Shown: positions 54,798 through 64,000 of the stretch, piece by piece
Layout of the letters: each line of letters begins with the position of its first letter
Position numbering within the stretch: the stretch's first letter is position 1
Assembly (NCBI GenBank): GCA_963701385.1
Contig: CAVOZW010000002.1
Coordinates: 124,001-188,000, forward strand
DNA: 64,000 bases
DNA from: B30-G6 sp963701385
Lineage (GTDB): Bacteria > Desulfobacterota > Desulfobacteria > Desulfobacterales > B30-G6
Direction: 5' to 3'
Translations under genes and position numbers: made by a program
The notes under the pieces: model-generated
What the model was told of the DNA's origin: nothing
Database searches by the model: none
The model's input: only the letters and a program-made list of their open reading frames with translations

Positions 54798-56357
54798 CTA
54801 GTCATCGAGCCAAATGTTCCATAGCCTGAGAAAAGCGGCGCCCCAAGGTTTGAATCCTTGAACCCTTTTGTTGGCACCATAAAAGTATTCCTCAGTAAAG
54901 GTCACCAAAAGCGGCAGTTCGTCTACCAGAATCTGCTGTGCTTGGTCGTAAAGTGCCTTGCGTTTATCGAAATCCGTGGTTGAACGGGCAGCCGTGACGA
55001 GCGCATCGAATTTCGAATTTCCCCAGCCGTTGTAGGTATGTTTTGAATGCAGTCTTGCGAAATAGTACATGTCGGGATCGGCGTGTGCGCCGTATCCATA
55101 AGACATGATGTGAAATTTTCCTGATTTATACTTGGCGAAAAGCGATGTCCAGTCCAGGTACTCAAGCTCGGTGTTAATACCGATATTTTTCAGCTGCGCC
55201 TGGGCCACCACCGCTTGCTTATCCATTGCAGCATAATCCTTACACGTTGTAATGATAATCGTTTCTCCATTATAGGCGCTTTTCTTAAGGTATGCCTTGG
55301 CCTTTTCCAAATCCTGTTTTGGACCATAGTCATTTGAATGATACTTGGAAAACCAGGATGAAAAACTAGGAAATGCTGAATTGGCCACGCTACCCGGACC
55401 GCCTGTCGTAGCAATGATCATTTCCTCTTTATCGATTGCGTAGGCAAATGCTTTTCTCAGGTTGATGTCTTTCATGGGTGATTCGTCGTTCACACAAAAC
55501 CAGAAGTTCCAGAAGTCGAAAGTGGGTCCCGTTCCCATGATTTTCAGATTCGGATTTTTTTCCAAACGTTCCTTCTGAGTTGTGGGAATAAATCCGAGGT
55601 CGATGTCACCTGCCTCCAGGCTCGAAACCCTCACCGAACGTTCCTTTATCGGGCGAATGATCACCTCGTCGACATAAGCGGCTTTTTTTCCTCCTGACCC
55701 TGTGGCCTCCCCTTCACCCCCCCAATACTTTTCAAAACGCTTCAGTTTTACATGTCGATCCGGTATCCACTCGACGAACATAAAAGGGCCGGTCCCAATC
55801 GGATTTTGAATATTCTTTTGATTTGCCTCGGCGGAAGCTTCCTCAGCCGGCATAATGCCGATGGTGTGCGGCTGAGCCACGTTGATTAGGAATGTTGCTG
55901 TGGGTTGCGACAGCGTCATGACGACTGTATGAGCGTCAGGCGTGTCAATTTTGCTGATTGTTTCGAACTTTTGCTTGATGGATGACTGCAATAACCTTTC
56001 GTAAGTGGCCTTGATATCGGCAGCCGTCATTTCCTTGCCATTGTGAAAATAAACCCCTTTTCTAAGCTTAAACGTATAGGTCAAACCGTCATCGGAAACC
56101 GTCCAGCTTTTTGCCAGACCCGGAATGACCTTGAATCCCTCATCCACAGCCAGCAGTCCTTCAAAGATCTGGCGCAGAACTTCATGGTTCTGCCAGCCTA
56201 TCTTATGGGGATCCAGACTGCTGATATCGGCATCCGCCATTACCCTTAAGGTTCCCCCCAACTTCGGTTCGGCGGCACTCACTGCGCCGAGGCAGCAAAA
56301 AAAGACGATTATCGCCAGGGTGGTTAACACAATTAAACGCCTGTTGATTGTTCCCAT
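54798..56357 (-). CDS. dppA: Peptide/nickel-type ABC transporter solute-binding protein (DppA-like)
   Basis: From the ATG at 56357, following GAGGAGG, the protein has 519 residues. A signal peptide ends at AVSAAEP. The SBP_bac_5 fold is shown by LGGTLRVMADADISSLDPHK, VIPGLAKSWTVSDDGLTYTFKLRKGVYFHNGK, GTGPFMFVEWIPDRHVKLKR and, near the end, a hydrophobic VDELPLLVTFTEEYF. It captures substrate in the periplasm for DppBCDF. The family binds peptides, nickel chelates, opines and many other compounds. The neighbouring C45 hydrolase and methyltransferase suggest a modified amino acid or N-acyl amine (inference). It follows the Lrp gene on the same strand. Confidence 0.94.
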   Translation of the reverse strand: MGTINRRLIVLTTLAIIVFFCCLGAVSAAEPKLGGTLRVMADADISSLDPHKIGWQNHEVLRQIFEGLLAVDEGFKVIPGLAKSWTVSDDGLTYTFKLRKGVYFHNGKEMTAADIKATYERLLQSSIKQKFETISKIDTPDAHTVVMTLSQPTATFLINVAQPHTIGIMPAEEASAEANQKNIQNPIGTGPFMFVEWIPDRHVKLKRFEKYWGGEGEATGSGGKKAAYVDEVIIRPIKERSVRVSSLEAGDIDLGFIPTTQKERLEKNPNLKIMGTGPTFDFWNFWFCVNDESPMKDINLRKAFAYAIDKEEMIIATTGGPGSVANSAFPSFSSWFSKYHSNDYGPKQDLEKAKAYLKKSAYNGETIIITTCKDYAAMDKQAVVAQAQLKNIGINTELEYLDWTSLFAKYKSGKFHIMSYGYGAHADPDMYYFARLHSKHTYNGWGNSKFDALVTAARSTTDFDKRKALYDQAQQILVDELPLLVTFTEEYFYGANKRVQGFKPWGAAFLRLWNIWLDD

Positions 56358-56520
56358 TTCTAATTCCTCCTCTTCGATGGTTTGATTTTGCTGAACATTG
56401 TCGCTCATCAACGCAAAACTCGTTGGCCAACACACGTCGCGTCGCTCTACCGTTAATCTTTGACCATAAGGATTTTTATCACGTTAAAATACGATCGCTG
56501 CCCCGGTTCAATCTAGCCGG

Positions 56521-57000
56521 CTAATCCCACCCCGTGCCCCAATCGTGTTTGTCCTTCACTAGATCCACCATCAATGCAGTCTCCGTGGATCGAACACCAT
56601 CTATCTTACTGATTTTACCGAAAATCAAGCCGTGCATTTCCTTAAGTGATCGCGCGACGAATTCGACATCGATGTCTGTGCTGCCGGTCGTTAACGCCAC
56701 CCAGATGATGGTATCAATTTCCTTCAATTCAGCCAATATCGCATCGGCTTTGCTGAGTTCGATACGGATTTTTAATACGCCTGCGATCTCGAATCCCAAA
56801 TCAATGGGATTGGCCACAGCAACGATTCGAATGATACCACTTTCAAGAATTCGCTTGAGGTGTGCCCGCACGGTATACTCAGATATTCCCAACACTTGCG
56901 CCATGGCGATGTTCGACATGCGACCGTCTTTCTGAAGAAGGCGTACCATCTTACAATCAAGCGGGTCCAGTTTGCGTTTTGTGTTGCTGTCTTTCTTCAT
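56521..57000 (-). CDS. Lrp/AsnC-family transcriptional regulator
   Basis: The protein has 159 residues. The helix-turn-helix region is DCKMVRLLQKDGRMSNIAMA then VLGISEYTVRAHLKRILESG, the standard Lrp DNA-binding domain. The C-terminal ligand domain shows VLKIRIELSKADAILAEL, IIWVALTTGSTDIDVEFVAR and HGLIFGKISKIDGVRSTETA, typical RAM/AsnC strands. These regulators sense amino acids or related effectors. It is the first gene upstream of dppA on the same strand and is divergent from the methyltransferase gene, with a palindromic site in the shared gap, so it probably controls both. Confidence 0.94.
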   Translation of the reverse strand: MKKDSNTKRKLDPLDCKMVRLLQKDGRMSNIAMAQVLGISEYTVRAHLKRILESGIIRIVAVANPIDLGFEIAGVLKIRIELSKADAILAELKEIDTIIWVALTTGSTDIDVEFVARSLKEMHGLIFGKISKIDGVRSTETALMVDLVKDKHDWGTGWD

Positions 57001-57082
57001 ACTATTTATGTTTATCGATATTTATTAATATTTTCTATCTTATTTCGTGACTATTTGCATTTTTTTTAATATTATTCGATAT

Positions 57083-57108
57083 GGTTGTCAATAATTATCT
57101 TGACAACC
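57083..57108. promoter_or_regulatory. Palindromic operator between the Lrp gene and mttB
   Basis: GGTTGTCAA (57083-57091) and TTGACAACC (57100-57108) are perfect inverted 9-bp arms with an 8-base A/T-rich centre. Its place between divergent genes, and overlap with the mttB -35 box, make it the likely site of the Lrp-family regulator. Confidence 0.65.
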
Positions 57109-57128
57109 TTAGAAGCTACAACCATAAA
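57100..57128 (+). promoter_or_regulatory. Promoter of the mttB-family gene
   Basis: TTGACA (57100-57105), a 17-base spacer, then CATAAA (57123-57128), 4 of 6 matches to TATAAT. The -35 lies in the right arm of the operator, so binding there should block polymerase. Confidence 0.6.
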
Positions 57129-57208
57129 GAAAGATCGCGCGGCTTGGTATACACCGTTCTTCATAGCGAACAAGAATTAATGTATGCGAAAAAAAGGAGG
57201 TTAGACGG

Positions 57209-58639
57209 ATGAAGTTGGGTCTGAATTTTCTGACAGCAGAAGAAAAACTGCGAATTCACAAGGACAGTCTCAAGATTCTTGACCAAGTCGGTGTCAAGTT
57301 CATGAGTCCCACGGCACGCAAGATTCTAGCCGAAAACGGCGCGCGTATTGACAACGATAAGCGAATCGCCACGTTTTCAGAAGAGATGGTTCAACGTGCC
57401 TTGGATAGCGCCCCAAAGTCTTTTGTTCTCGGCGCCAGAAATCCTGAGTTCGATTTTAGCCTGCCTTCTGCCTACACAGCTTATACGCTGGATGGCGCTG
57501 CTACCTTTGCCATAGATTTTGATACCGGAGAGCGACGCAATGCATTGACAAAAGACATGATCGCCAGTTTGAAAATCTTTGAAGAAATGCCCTTGGCCAC
57601 CGTGGTGTGGCCAAATGTAATGTGCAACGACCTGATCGAGAATTACAACGAAGTGCGACCGTCCCTGCTTTCATTGATCCATTCGTCCAAGCATATCCAG
57701 AACGAACTGCATCATATCAGGGAAGTGCCCTTTCTGATTGCGTGCTTGAGTGCCATATTGGGCAGCGAAGAGGCGGTAAAAGAGAGAAAGATCTTTTCCG
57801 CTACATACTGTACGATTCCACCATTGACCCACGATCAAGAGATGTGCGACACGTATCTAGAACTTGCAAAATTTCATGTACCCATTCTAGCGCTGCCCAT
57901 GCCGGCAGCGGGTTCTACCGGCCCAGCGAGTCTTTACAGCAACATTGCCGTTGCAAATGCCGAAAGCCTGTCAACTCTGATTCTTTTTCAGATGGCTGAA
58001 CCCGGAACGCCCATCATTTTGGGAAATGCCGCCGGTATCACTAATTTCAGCTTGGGAACCTTTCTGGAGGGAGCGCCAGAAACTACCCTAATGAGCGGAG
58101 CCCTGGGAGAAATGAGCCGATTCTATGGGCTTCCGAATACCCAGGCTGGTTGTTTAAGCGATGCCAAGCAACCGGGTGCCCAGGCCATCATGGAAAAAAC
58201 ACTCAGCACACTGCCGCTCGTTTTAGGTGGCGTCGATGTTGTTAACGGCACAGGTGAGTTGGAAACCAGTCAATTATTAGTGCTGGAACAGATCGTCGTG
58301 GACCATGAGATTGCCCAGATGTGCCAACGTTATAAAGAAGGTATCGAAGTCTCGGACCGCAAAGACCTATTGGATGATATCAAATCGGCGGGAGCCGGCG
58401 GCCACTTCTTAACCCAACCTGGCACGCTAAGGTATTGCCGTAGCAAAGAGTTTTTTTTGCCAGGTCTGAGCGATCGCAATACCTTCGAGTCGTGGGAAGA
58501 GATAGGAAGGCCAGACCTCTACAGCAAGGCGAGACAGAAGGTGGAAGAGATATTGTCAGGTCCGCAAAAAAATCCACTGGCTGATGATGTCATCGGAAAG
58601 TTGGAGGAAATCGGTCGCAAGGCGGATTCGTCTTTATAG
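57209..58639 (+). CDS. MttB-superfamily methyltransferase (non-pyrrolysine)
   Basis: The protein has 476 residues with AGGAGG upstream. It belongs to the trimethylamine methyltransferase (MttB) superfamily: LNFLTAEEKLRIHKDSLKIL at the start, GVKFMSPTARKILAENGA, YTLDGAATFAIDFDTGERR, and later MPAAGSTGPASLYSNIAVAN, PNTQAGCLSDAKQPGAQA and SAGAGGHFLTQPGTLRY. The reading frame has no in-frame UAG, so it lacks pyrrolysine, as do the glycine betaine and proline betaine enzymes (MtgB, MtpB type). These move a methyl group from a quaternary amine to a corrinoid protein. No corrinoid protein is adjacent. It is divergent from the Lrp gene. Confidence 0.93.
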   Translation: MKLGLNFLTAEEKLRIHKDSLKILDQVGVKFMSPTARKILAENGARIDNDKRIATFSEEMVQRALDSAPKSFVLGARNPEFDFSLPSAYTAYTLDGAATFAIDFDTGERRNALTKDMIASLKIFEEMPLATVVWPNVMCNDLIENYNEVRPSLLSLIHSSKHIQNELHHIREVPFLIACLSAILGSEEAVKERKIFSATYCTIPPLTHDQEMCDTYLELAKFHVPILALPMPAAGSTGPASLYSNIAVANAESLSTLILFQMAEPGTPIILGNAAGITNFSLGTFLEGAPETTLMSGALGEMSRFYGLPNTQAGCLSDAKQPGAQAIMEKTLSTLPLVLGGVDVVNGTGELETSQLLVLEQIVVDHEIAQMCQRYKEGIEVSDRKDLLDDIKSAGAGGHFLTQPGTLRYCRSKEFFLPGLSDRNTFESWEEIGRPDLYSKARQKVEEILSGPQKNPLADDVIGKLEEIGRKADSSL

Positions 58640-58669
58640 CTCTAGCCGTCCGTATATGGTGTTTGACAG

Positions 58670-61600
58670 TTACCAGTTAACCGGCACCCGCACGGTGTTG
58701 CCGGCCTTGTTCCGGAACAACAGGTAACCGTTTTGGTTTCCGAAACAATATATTTCCCACGTGATCTGTACATCCTTTCGGCAGTAATCGATAATTTCGC
58801 GGATTTTTCCCTCTTTCCACCAACGCAAGGCCTGGAGCCCATCGGCTGTTTTTTTTTTACCGAGGGTGACTTTGGCCAGGTGATCCAATGACAACCGGTA
58901 ACCCAGTTGTTTGTGAATCTCCTCCAGCAAATCGAGGGTGGGAAGGGCATTAAAGTCAACGTCCGAGTAGCCGCTGAGAACCTTGTAATCGAAACGCCTG
59001 ATATTGAATCCCACAATACAATCATATTGCTGAAGGTGCTCGATGAACCGCGGCATGTCCTTTTCCAGGTACTCGAAATACACCTGTTCCACAGCATCGT
59101 AAAGCACTGCACAACTGACATGCATCAGATCTGCCCGATGCCATCCGCCCACCTCCTGCGCCGATCGTTGGGTCTCGAGATCGAAAACACCCAATCGGTT
59201 CACCGGCATTCCCTGGCGGCTCGTCTGACCTTCCAACAGGGGTGCCGTTGATCCTGGTTCTTGCTTGTCATGGTCTTGACTGTTTTCCGAATGGCCAACA
59301 GGCTCAGCATCGGTTTTGGAATCATGCGCTGGTGAATCTTGAAAGATGGGTACCACCCCCCTGTCGTTCCGGGGGGCCAATTGATTTGATCGGTTTTGTT
59401 TTTCCCGGGCTGTCGCCAACGGTCCGATTTGACCTGCGACAACATGACCGGGCGGGGCCTTGGTATCAACCGGCATCTGCAGGAGCGCCTTTAATATAAA
59501 TATTGCAGACGCCTTGTCGATGGGGCGGTTTCCGGATCCGCATTTCGGGGAATGCACACAGGACGGGCATCCAGAATTACAAGAACAGGTCTGGATGGCT
59601 TTCAGGGTCACCGCCAACAAATCTCCGGCCCTGTAAAATGCCTGTCTGCAAAGGCCGGCACCCCCTGGAATACCGTCATAGATAAATACCGTGGCAGATC
59701 CGACTTGTGGGTGGTATGGGATGGAGATGCCCCCGAGATCATTTCTATCTGTCATGACGATCAGCGGAAACATCCCGATGGCAGCGTGTTCCATGGCATG
59801 TATGCCACCCATAAAATGCAGGTATCGGGATTCCGCCTCCGTCTGCACGCCGGCGGGAATCTCGAACCAGATGCCGTCGGTTTCAAATGTCTGCTCGGGA
59901 AGGTCCAGCGGCACCCTATTGATACGTTTTTTGCCACGTATACGCCAGCGCTCGTAGCCGGTCACCTGTTCCGTCACCTTGAGTTTTCCGGTAACGACCC
60001 GAGTGTTGGCAAGCTGTTTTTCATCGTAGCTTGCCAGGATTTCGGTATGCTTGTGTGCCCTGGCCCGCGTATAATAATCGACGTCTGCCCGGGTGACGCT
60101 GACGGTGTTGATTTCCAGATCCAGCGCATCTACCAGATAGGTATCACCCTTGTGCAGATAAACAGCGCCGGGATGGGTTTCTTTGAAAACCCTGAGACCG
60201 TCGATCTCGCCCTTGTTTTCACCATCGGCACTGCCGATGATGGTATACGGGTTCCCAGCCCCACGCAGGTGTACCCGGCGATGGGGCGCCTTGCGGCTCG
60301 AAAACCATTGATCCCCCTTTTCGCTTTTGAGCAGTTCACCGGCCGTTTCAAGTGTCGCGACCGCAGCCACAACCTGCCTGGGCCTGCATAAAAGATTCAT
60401 TCTTTGACAGGGGGAGCTCGTTGGCAGCGCAGACAACATGCTTGGCAAGAATACTGGGGTTAAATGGATTGACCACCGCCGCTTCGGGGCTTCTCTGGAT
60501 TAAATCCTCCGGATTTCTCATGAAATACTGGTCCAGGGCATCTTCACCGGCAATGAGTATCATGGCCGATTCCTGACCACTCCTGCCCACCCTTCCTTCT
60601 CTCTGCCACGTGGATACGATGGTGCCGGGATAGCCCACCAGCAGACACAGGTCCAGATCGCCGATATCGATCCCCAGCTCCAGAGCACTGGTGGAAATGA
60701 CAGCCAGAAGTTCCCCTCTGCTCAGTTTGGATTCGATCTCGCGTCGTTCTTGGGGCAGAAAACCGGCCCGATAAGCACTGATCCGATGGGCATATTCCCC
60801 GGCCTGCGTTGCAGCCCAGATAGCGATCAGCTCGGTCATTTTTCGTGACTGGGTGTAGACAATCGTTCTCAATTTCCGCCGCAGGGCGGCCTTTAGGAGT
60901 GAAATAGCGGTCTGGGCAGGACTGTCGACGGGATCGATAAATAAAATATGTCGTTTCCCTTTGGGGGATCCGCTCTTGAAAACCGTTCTCACCTCAAGAT
61001 CCGTGAGCTGCCCTGCCAGTTGCTTTGGATTGGCCACCGTTGCGGAATTGAAGATGAAAACAGGTGCCGAACCATAGTGTTTGCAGACACGTCGCAAGCG
61101 TTTGAAAACTTGAGACATATGTGATCCCAATAGCCCCCGATAGGTGTGAACCTCATCCACAACGATGGTTTCGAGGCCCGAAAAGAATGAAACCCAGCGT
61201 GTGTGATGCGGCAGAAAAGACAAATGAAGCATCTCAGGGTTGGTCATGATGACATTGGGTGGATTCTCGCGGATGCGCTTTCTGTGCCATGCAGACGTGT
61301 CCCCATCATAAATGACGGCGGTCGGTCTGCGGCCTTCCAGGGTCGATGTAAATTTATTCAAATTGAGGAGCTGGTCCTGGGCAAGCGCTTTTAAGGGAAA
61401 CAGGTACAAGGCTTTCGAATCCGGTCGCACAAAAAATCTTTCCATGACCATGAGGTTGTAAATCAGGGTTTTACCACTGGCGGTCGGCGTCGCCACGACC
61501 ACATGTTCACCAAGGCGAAGCAGATCGACGGCCCGCGCCTGGTGATCAAAGAGTTGTTGGATGTTGGCATCACGGAGCATCTGCTTGATTTTTTCGGGCC

Positions 61601-61796
61601 ACACATCGATCGGTTTTCCCCAACTCGCGGTTTCCGCCGGCATGACTTTATGGAAAACAACCTGGCCGCCCAGCCGTTTGGAGGCCTTCAAGGATTGGAC
61701 ATATTCCTGAATATTTTTTGACGTTTCCATATGGGGCATTTCTTTCACCAGGGGTATGGATACCCACAAACGATCAATAATAACTTGATCTTTCAA
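58670..61796 (-). pseudogene. DEAD/DEAH helicase fused to an RNase H-like exonuclease (MrfA-MrfB-like), +1 frameshift
   Basis: The first frame (61796 to 60348) has the helicase core: VVATPTASGKTLIYN (Walker A), VVDEVHTYRG (motif II), FNSATVAN (motif III) and QREGRVGRSGQ (motif VI). Near 60373-60410 the frame breaks; dropping one base (GG to G in CAGGTTG on the minus strand) joins VVAAVATLETAGELL, followed by the DUF1998 domain. Its cysteine site is QTCSCNSGCPSCVHSPKCGS. After about 190 more residues comes a 3'-5' exonuclease fold: GVFDLETQRSAQEVGG, CIVGFNIRRFDYKVL and IIDYCRKDVQITWEIY. The repaired protein has about 1040 residues. In Bacillus, MrfA (helicase) and MrfB (exonuclease) repair mitomycin damage as separate proteins. 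Start 61796 has no good ribosome site; Met20 and Met23 are alternatives. Confidence 0.88.
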
Positions 61797-61812
61797 AAAT
61801 GTGGGTTATAAT
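61785..61812 (+). promoter_or_regulatory. Promoter for the CorC-family gene
   Basis: TTGATC (61785-61790), a 16-base spacer and a perfect TATAAT (61807-61812) on the plus strand, overlapping the start region of the divergent helicase gene. The leader to the ATG is about 150 bases. Confidence 0.5.
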
Positions 61813-61967
61813 AGATGTTTAACTATTACACGATCCCATAGCCATTTCAAGAGGATGTCACAAATCTTACAAGACCCGTTGTTACGCCAGCCAGCACGAA
61901 GAGCATGTCATCTATTGTTCTATTCGCCCATGTGTCCCCGTGAAGACAAGGTAAGGAACCAGCCATC

Positions 61968-63188
61968 ATGACAGACCAGGTGTTGATCCTTTTGCTGTTA
62001 ATCATTCTTTCCGGTTTTTTTTCATCGGCCGAAACAGCGCTTTTTTCCATTAGCAAAACCAGGGCCATACACCTATCCAAAGATGGCAAAAAAACCTCCC
62101 ATCTGATCAAGAAATTGAAGGCCGACCCCCATACGCTTCTGACGACCATTTTAATCGGAAACAATATGGTCAATGTCGGTGCGGCAGCTCTTGCCACCAC
62201 CCTTGCCTTAGGGGCATTCCCGAATTTTGCCGTGGGTATCGCCACCGGTGGCATGACGTTCCTGTTGTTGGTCTTCGGTGAAGTTTTCCCTAAATCCATC
62301 GCAACCAGAAACAATCTTCTTGTCGCCAGGATGGCCATCTATCCGATATTCTGGTTGTCGCTGCTCTTTTTCCCTGTGATCAAGTTTCTAAATTTCATCC
62401 CCTGGCTCACCGGCCGTATTAAAAAGCCGAACACCATTACCGAGGAAGAACTGATAACCTTCGTGGAGGTGGTTGAAGAAGAAGGGGAAATCAAGGAAGA
62501 GGAAAAAGAACTGATTCACAACATCTTCGAGTTTGACGATACCAATGCCTCTGAAATCATGACCCCCAGAGCCGACATGTACGTCGTGGACGCCGACACG
62601 CCGCTGGACATGAAACAGATCCTCGATTCCGGCTTTTCGAGAATTCCAGTGATAGAAGGCTCCATCGACCAGGTGATCGGTATTTTGAACATCAAGGATC
62701 TTTTTATGGACATGGCCAATGGTAAACCACCGGTGGATGTCCGTAAAATCATACGGACACCGTATTTCATTCCGGAAAACAAAAAATTGGACACCCTGCT
62801 CCATCAATTTAAAAAGACAAAAAATCATATGGCTATCGTCGTAGATGAGCATGGGGGTGTGTCCGGGCTGATTTCTCTGGAAGATGCTCTGGAGGAAATT
62901 GTCGGTGAAATCGAAGACGAAACCGATAAGGATGAAAAACATATCGTTCCTCTGAAAAAAGGCGAATGGGTCATCCTCGGAAAATCAGACATCGATGATG
63001 TAAACGAAGCAACCGGAATGAACATCCCGGACACCACCGCCTACGATACCTTCTCCGGCTACATACTGGACACCATCGGTAAAATACCCAAGGAAAAAGA
63101 ACAATTTACCATCGGTGGCTTCACCATTATCGTCGAAAGAAGGGAAGGCAACAGGATCAGCAGGTATCTCGTACAAAACCACCCCTAA
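61968..63188 (+). CDS. HlyC/CorC-family membrane protein (CNNM-like)
   Basis: The protein has 406 residues. Residues about 1-190 are the DUF21/CNNM membrane domain: LLLLIILSGFFSSAETALFS, then IGNNMVNVGAAALATTLALG and VFGEVFPKSIATRNN. Next come two CBS domains (EIMTPRADMYVVDADTPLDM, GFSRIPVIEGSIDQVIGILN, MAIVVDEHGGVSGLISLEDA, EEIVGEIEDETD). A C-terminal CorC_HlyC ligand domain follows (VILGKSDIDDVNEATGMNIP, FTIGGFTIIVERREGNRISR). Related proteins transport Mg or other divalent ions, with CBS domains binding adenine nucleotides. AAGGAA precedes the ATG. Confidence 0.95.
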   Translation: MTDQVLILLLLIILSGFFSSAETALFSISKTRAIHLSKDGKKTSHLIKKLKADPHTLLTTILIGNNMVNVGAAALATTLALGAFPNFAVGIATGGMTFLLLVFGEVFPKSIATRNNLLVARMAIYPIFWLSLLFFPVIKFLNFIPWLTGRIKKPNTITEEELITFVEVVEEEGEIKEEEKELIHNIFEFDDTNASEIMTPRADMYVVDADTPLDMKQILDSGFSRIPVIEGSIDQVIGILNIKDLFMDMANGKPPVDVRKIIRTPYFIPENKKLDTLLHQFKKTKNHMAIVVDEHGGVSGLISLEDALEEIVGEIEDETDKDEKHIVPLKKGEWVILGKSDIDDVNEATGMNIPDTTAYDTFSGYILDTIGKIPKEKEQFTIGGFTIIVERREGNRISRYLVQNHP

Positions 63189-63330
63189 TGGAACGCTCTC
63201 TTGGCATCTAGAAGGGACCTTTTTTACTTCATACCCATAAAAACCTTTGGCGCCGTTCACCCCCTCCCTGACGGGCGGGGTCTCCTGGTGCGGTTTTTAT
63301 AGCTTACGGATATTGATTGAGGGCCACCCT

Positions 63331-64000
63331 ATGCTAAGCGAAAAAGAGAAGCTTGACAAACTGACTTACCTCGGGATTGAGCTGAACCAGGTTCGTGACC
63401 TTGATATTCTGATGGAACGCGTCTTGGAATGCGCCAGAAGTTTTGTAAACGCAGATGCCGGCTCTATCTACATCAGGAACACGGATGAGGATACGCTCCA
63501 ATTCACCTACACCCAGAACGACACCTTGCAGGAACGCCTCCCAAAGGGCGAGAAACTTATTTACGCCACGTTTAGTCTGCCAATAGACAAAGAAAGCATT
63601 TCCGGTTACGTGGCCACCACTGGCCAGCTTCTAAACATCCCCAATGTGTATGCGATCGAACCAACGGCGCCCTATCATTTTGGAAAGCAATTTGATGAGG
63701 AATCGGGTTATCAAACGAGTTCTGTTATCACCGTTCCTATGGAAACGCGCAGAGGGGAAATTCTAGGTATTTTGCAGATTATTAACGCTCAAGATGAAGA
63801 CAAGAAAATCATACCATTTTCCGCTAGCGACGAAAGACTGATGCGCCATTTTGCCAGTACGGCTGCTGTGGCCCTTGAGCGCGCTCAGATGACACGATCC
63901 ATTTTGCTTCGCATGATCCGCATGTCTGAAATGCGCGACCCCAGGGAAACCGGCGCACACGTCAACCGTGTGGGCGGCTATTCCATCGAAATCTATGAGC
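63331..64000 (+). CDS. GAF-domain HD-type phosphodiesterase (3' end outside window)
   Basis: The gene runs off the window after 223 codons. A GAF domain spans about residues 15-185 (DILMERVLECARSFVNADAG, LNIPNVYAIEPTAPYH, GYQTSSVITVPMETRRGEIL and the AAVALERAQM exit helix). It is followed by MRDPRETGAHVNRVGGYSIE, the start of an HD domain like those of HD-GYP enzymes that degrade cyclic di-GMP. The signature HDxGK and GYP motifs would lie beyond the edge. The ATG at 63331 has GAGGGC upstream. Soluble, probably cytoplasmic. Confidence 0.88.
   Translation, partial: MLSEKEKLDKLTYLGIELNQVRDLDILMERVLECARSFVNADAGSIYIRNTDEDTLQFTYTQNDTLQERLPKGEKLIYATFSLPIDKESISGYVATTGQLLNIPNVYAIEPTAPYHFGKQFDEESGYQTSSVITVPMETRRGEILGILQIINAQDEDKKIIPFSASDERLMRHFASTAAVALERAQMTRSILLRMIRMSEMRDPRETGAHVNRVGGYSIEIYE

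Noticed and set aside
57209..58639. Pyrrolysine-containing MttB
   Set aside because: The frame is open without any in-frame TAG across the 476 codons, and no pyl genes are visible.

Overview
The window looks like a chromosomal segment of an anaerobic Gram-negative bacterium of the Desulfobacterota, probably Desulfobacterales. This is inferred from gene content, not from a search: a dnaG-rpoD pair, a Nif3-like/zinc-ribbon/rnpB block, DUF4124 and DUF6765 proteins, a non-pyrrolysine MttB-family methyltransferase beside a peptide transporter, a TonB/ExbB/ExbD set, outer-membrane lipoproteins and a porin, and many PAS/GAF signalling proteins. Most genes are moderate in G+C. A caspase-like gene near 44 kb is AT-rich and katG near 47 kb is strikingly GC-rich.

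Layout. 0-15 kb is mainly housekeeping on the minus strand: response regulator, ispD, an HPr-like protein, rnpB, zinc-ribbon protein, Nif3-like protein, a CAU tRNA, rpoD, dnaG, hisA, a lipoprotein, hisB, then rnhA and tRNA-Ala. The dnaG-rpoD leader carries a good promoter and two mutually exclusive RNA hairpins. 15-21 kb holds a YcaO-TPR protein, a CysQ-like phosphatase, a copper P-type ATPase and a SLOG-fold protein. 21-27 kb holds a porin, a ParA-type ATPase overlapping a dynamin-like GTPase, a tiny Cys/Lys-rich protein and an AlgH-family protein. 27-37 kb mixes DUF4124 proteins, an ATP-grasp acyl-CoA synthetase subunit, two kinase-fold proteins (one membrane-anchored), a DUF6765 protein and a hybrid histidine kinase. 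37-40.5 kb encodes a calcium-loop repeat protein with ExbB, ExbD and TonB. 40.6-42.7 kb has queE, queC and a YhhN protein. 43-49.6 kb is an accessory patch: caspase-like lipoprotein, Tat-exported dienelactone hydrolase flanked by two copies of a ~145-bp repeat, and katG-perR. 49.8-58.6 kb is a coherent catabolic locus: Lrp regulator, dppABCDF, C45-type amide hydrolase and a divergent mttB-family gene behind a palindromic operator. 58.7-64 kb has a helicase-nuclease fusion resembling MrfA joined to MrfB, a CorC-type membrane protein, and the start of a GAF/HD phosphodiesterase.

Four genes (ycaO-TPR, cysQ, katG, the MrfA-MrfB-like gene) are each split by what reads as a single extra base, in or beside a short homopolymer. 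That suggests consensus errors at least as much as real decay, so their products should be read as probably intact until checked against reads.

The strongest candidates for new biology are the Lrp-Dpp-C45-MttB locus, the MrfA-MrfB-like fusion, the ParA/dynamin pair, the switch-like leader of dnaG-rpoD, the lysine-rich N-terminal tail on RpoD, and the Ca-loop repeat protein encoded with a private TonB motor. No CRISPR array, prophage or recognisable transposase was seen.
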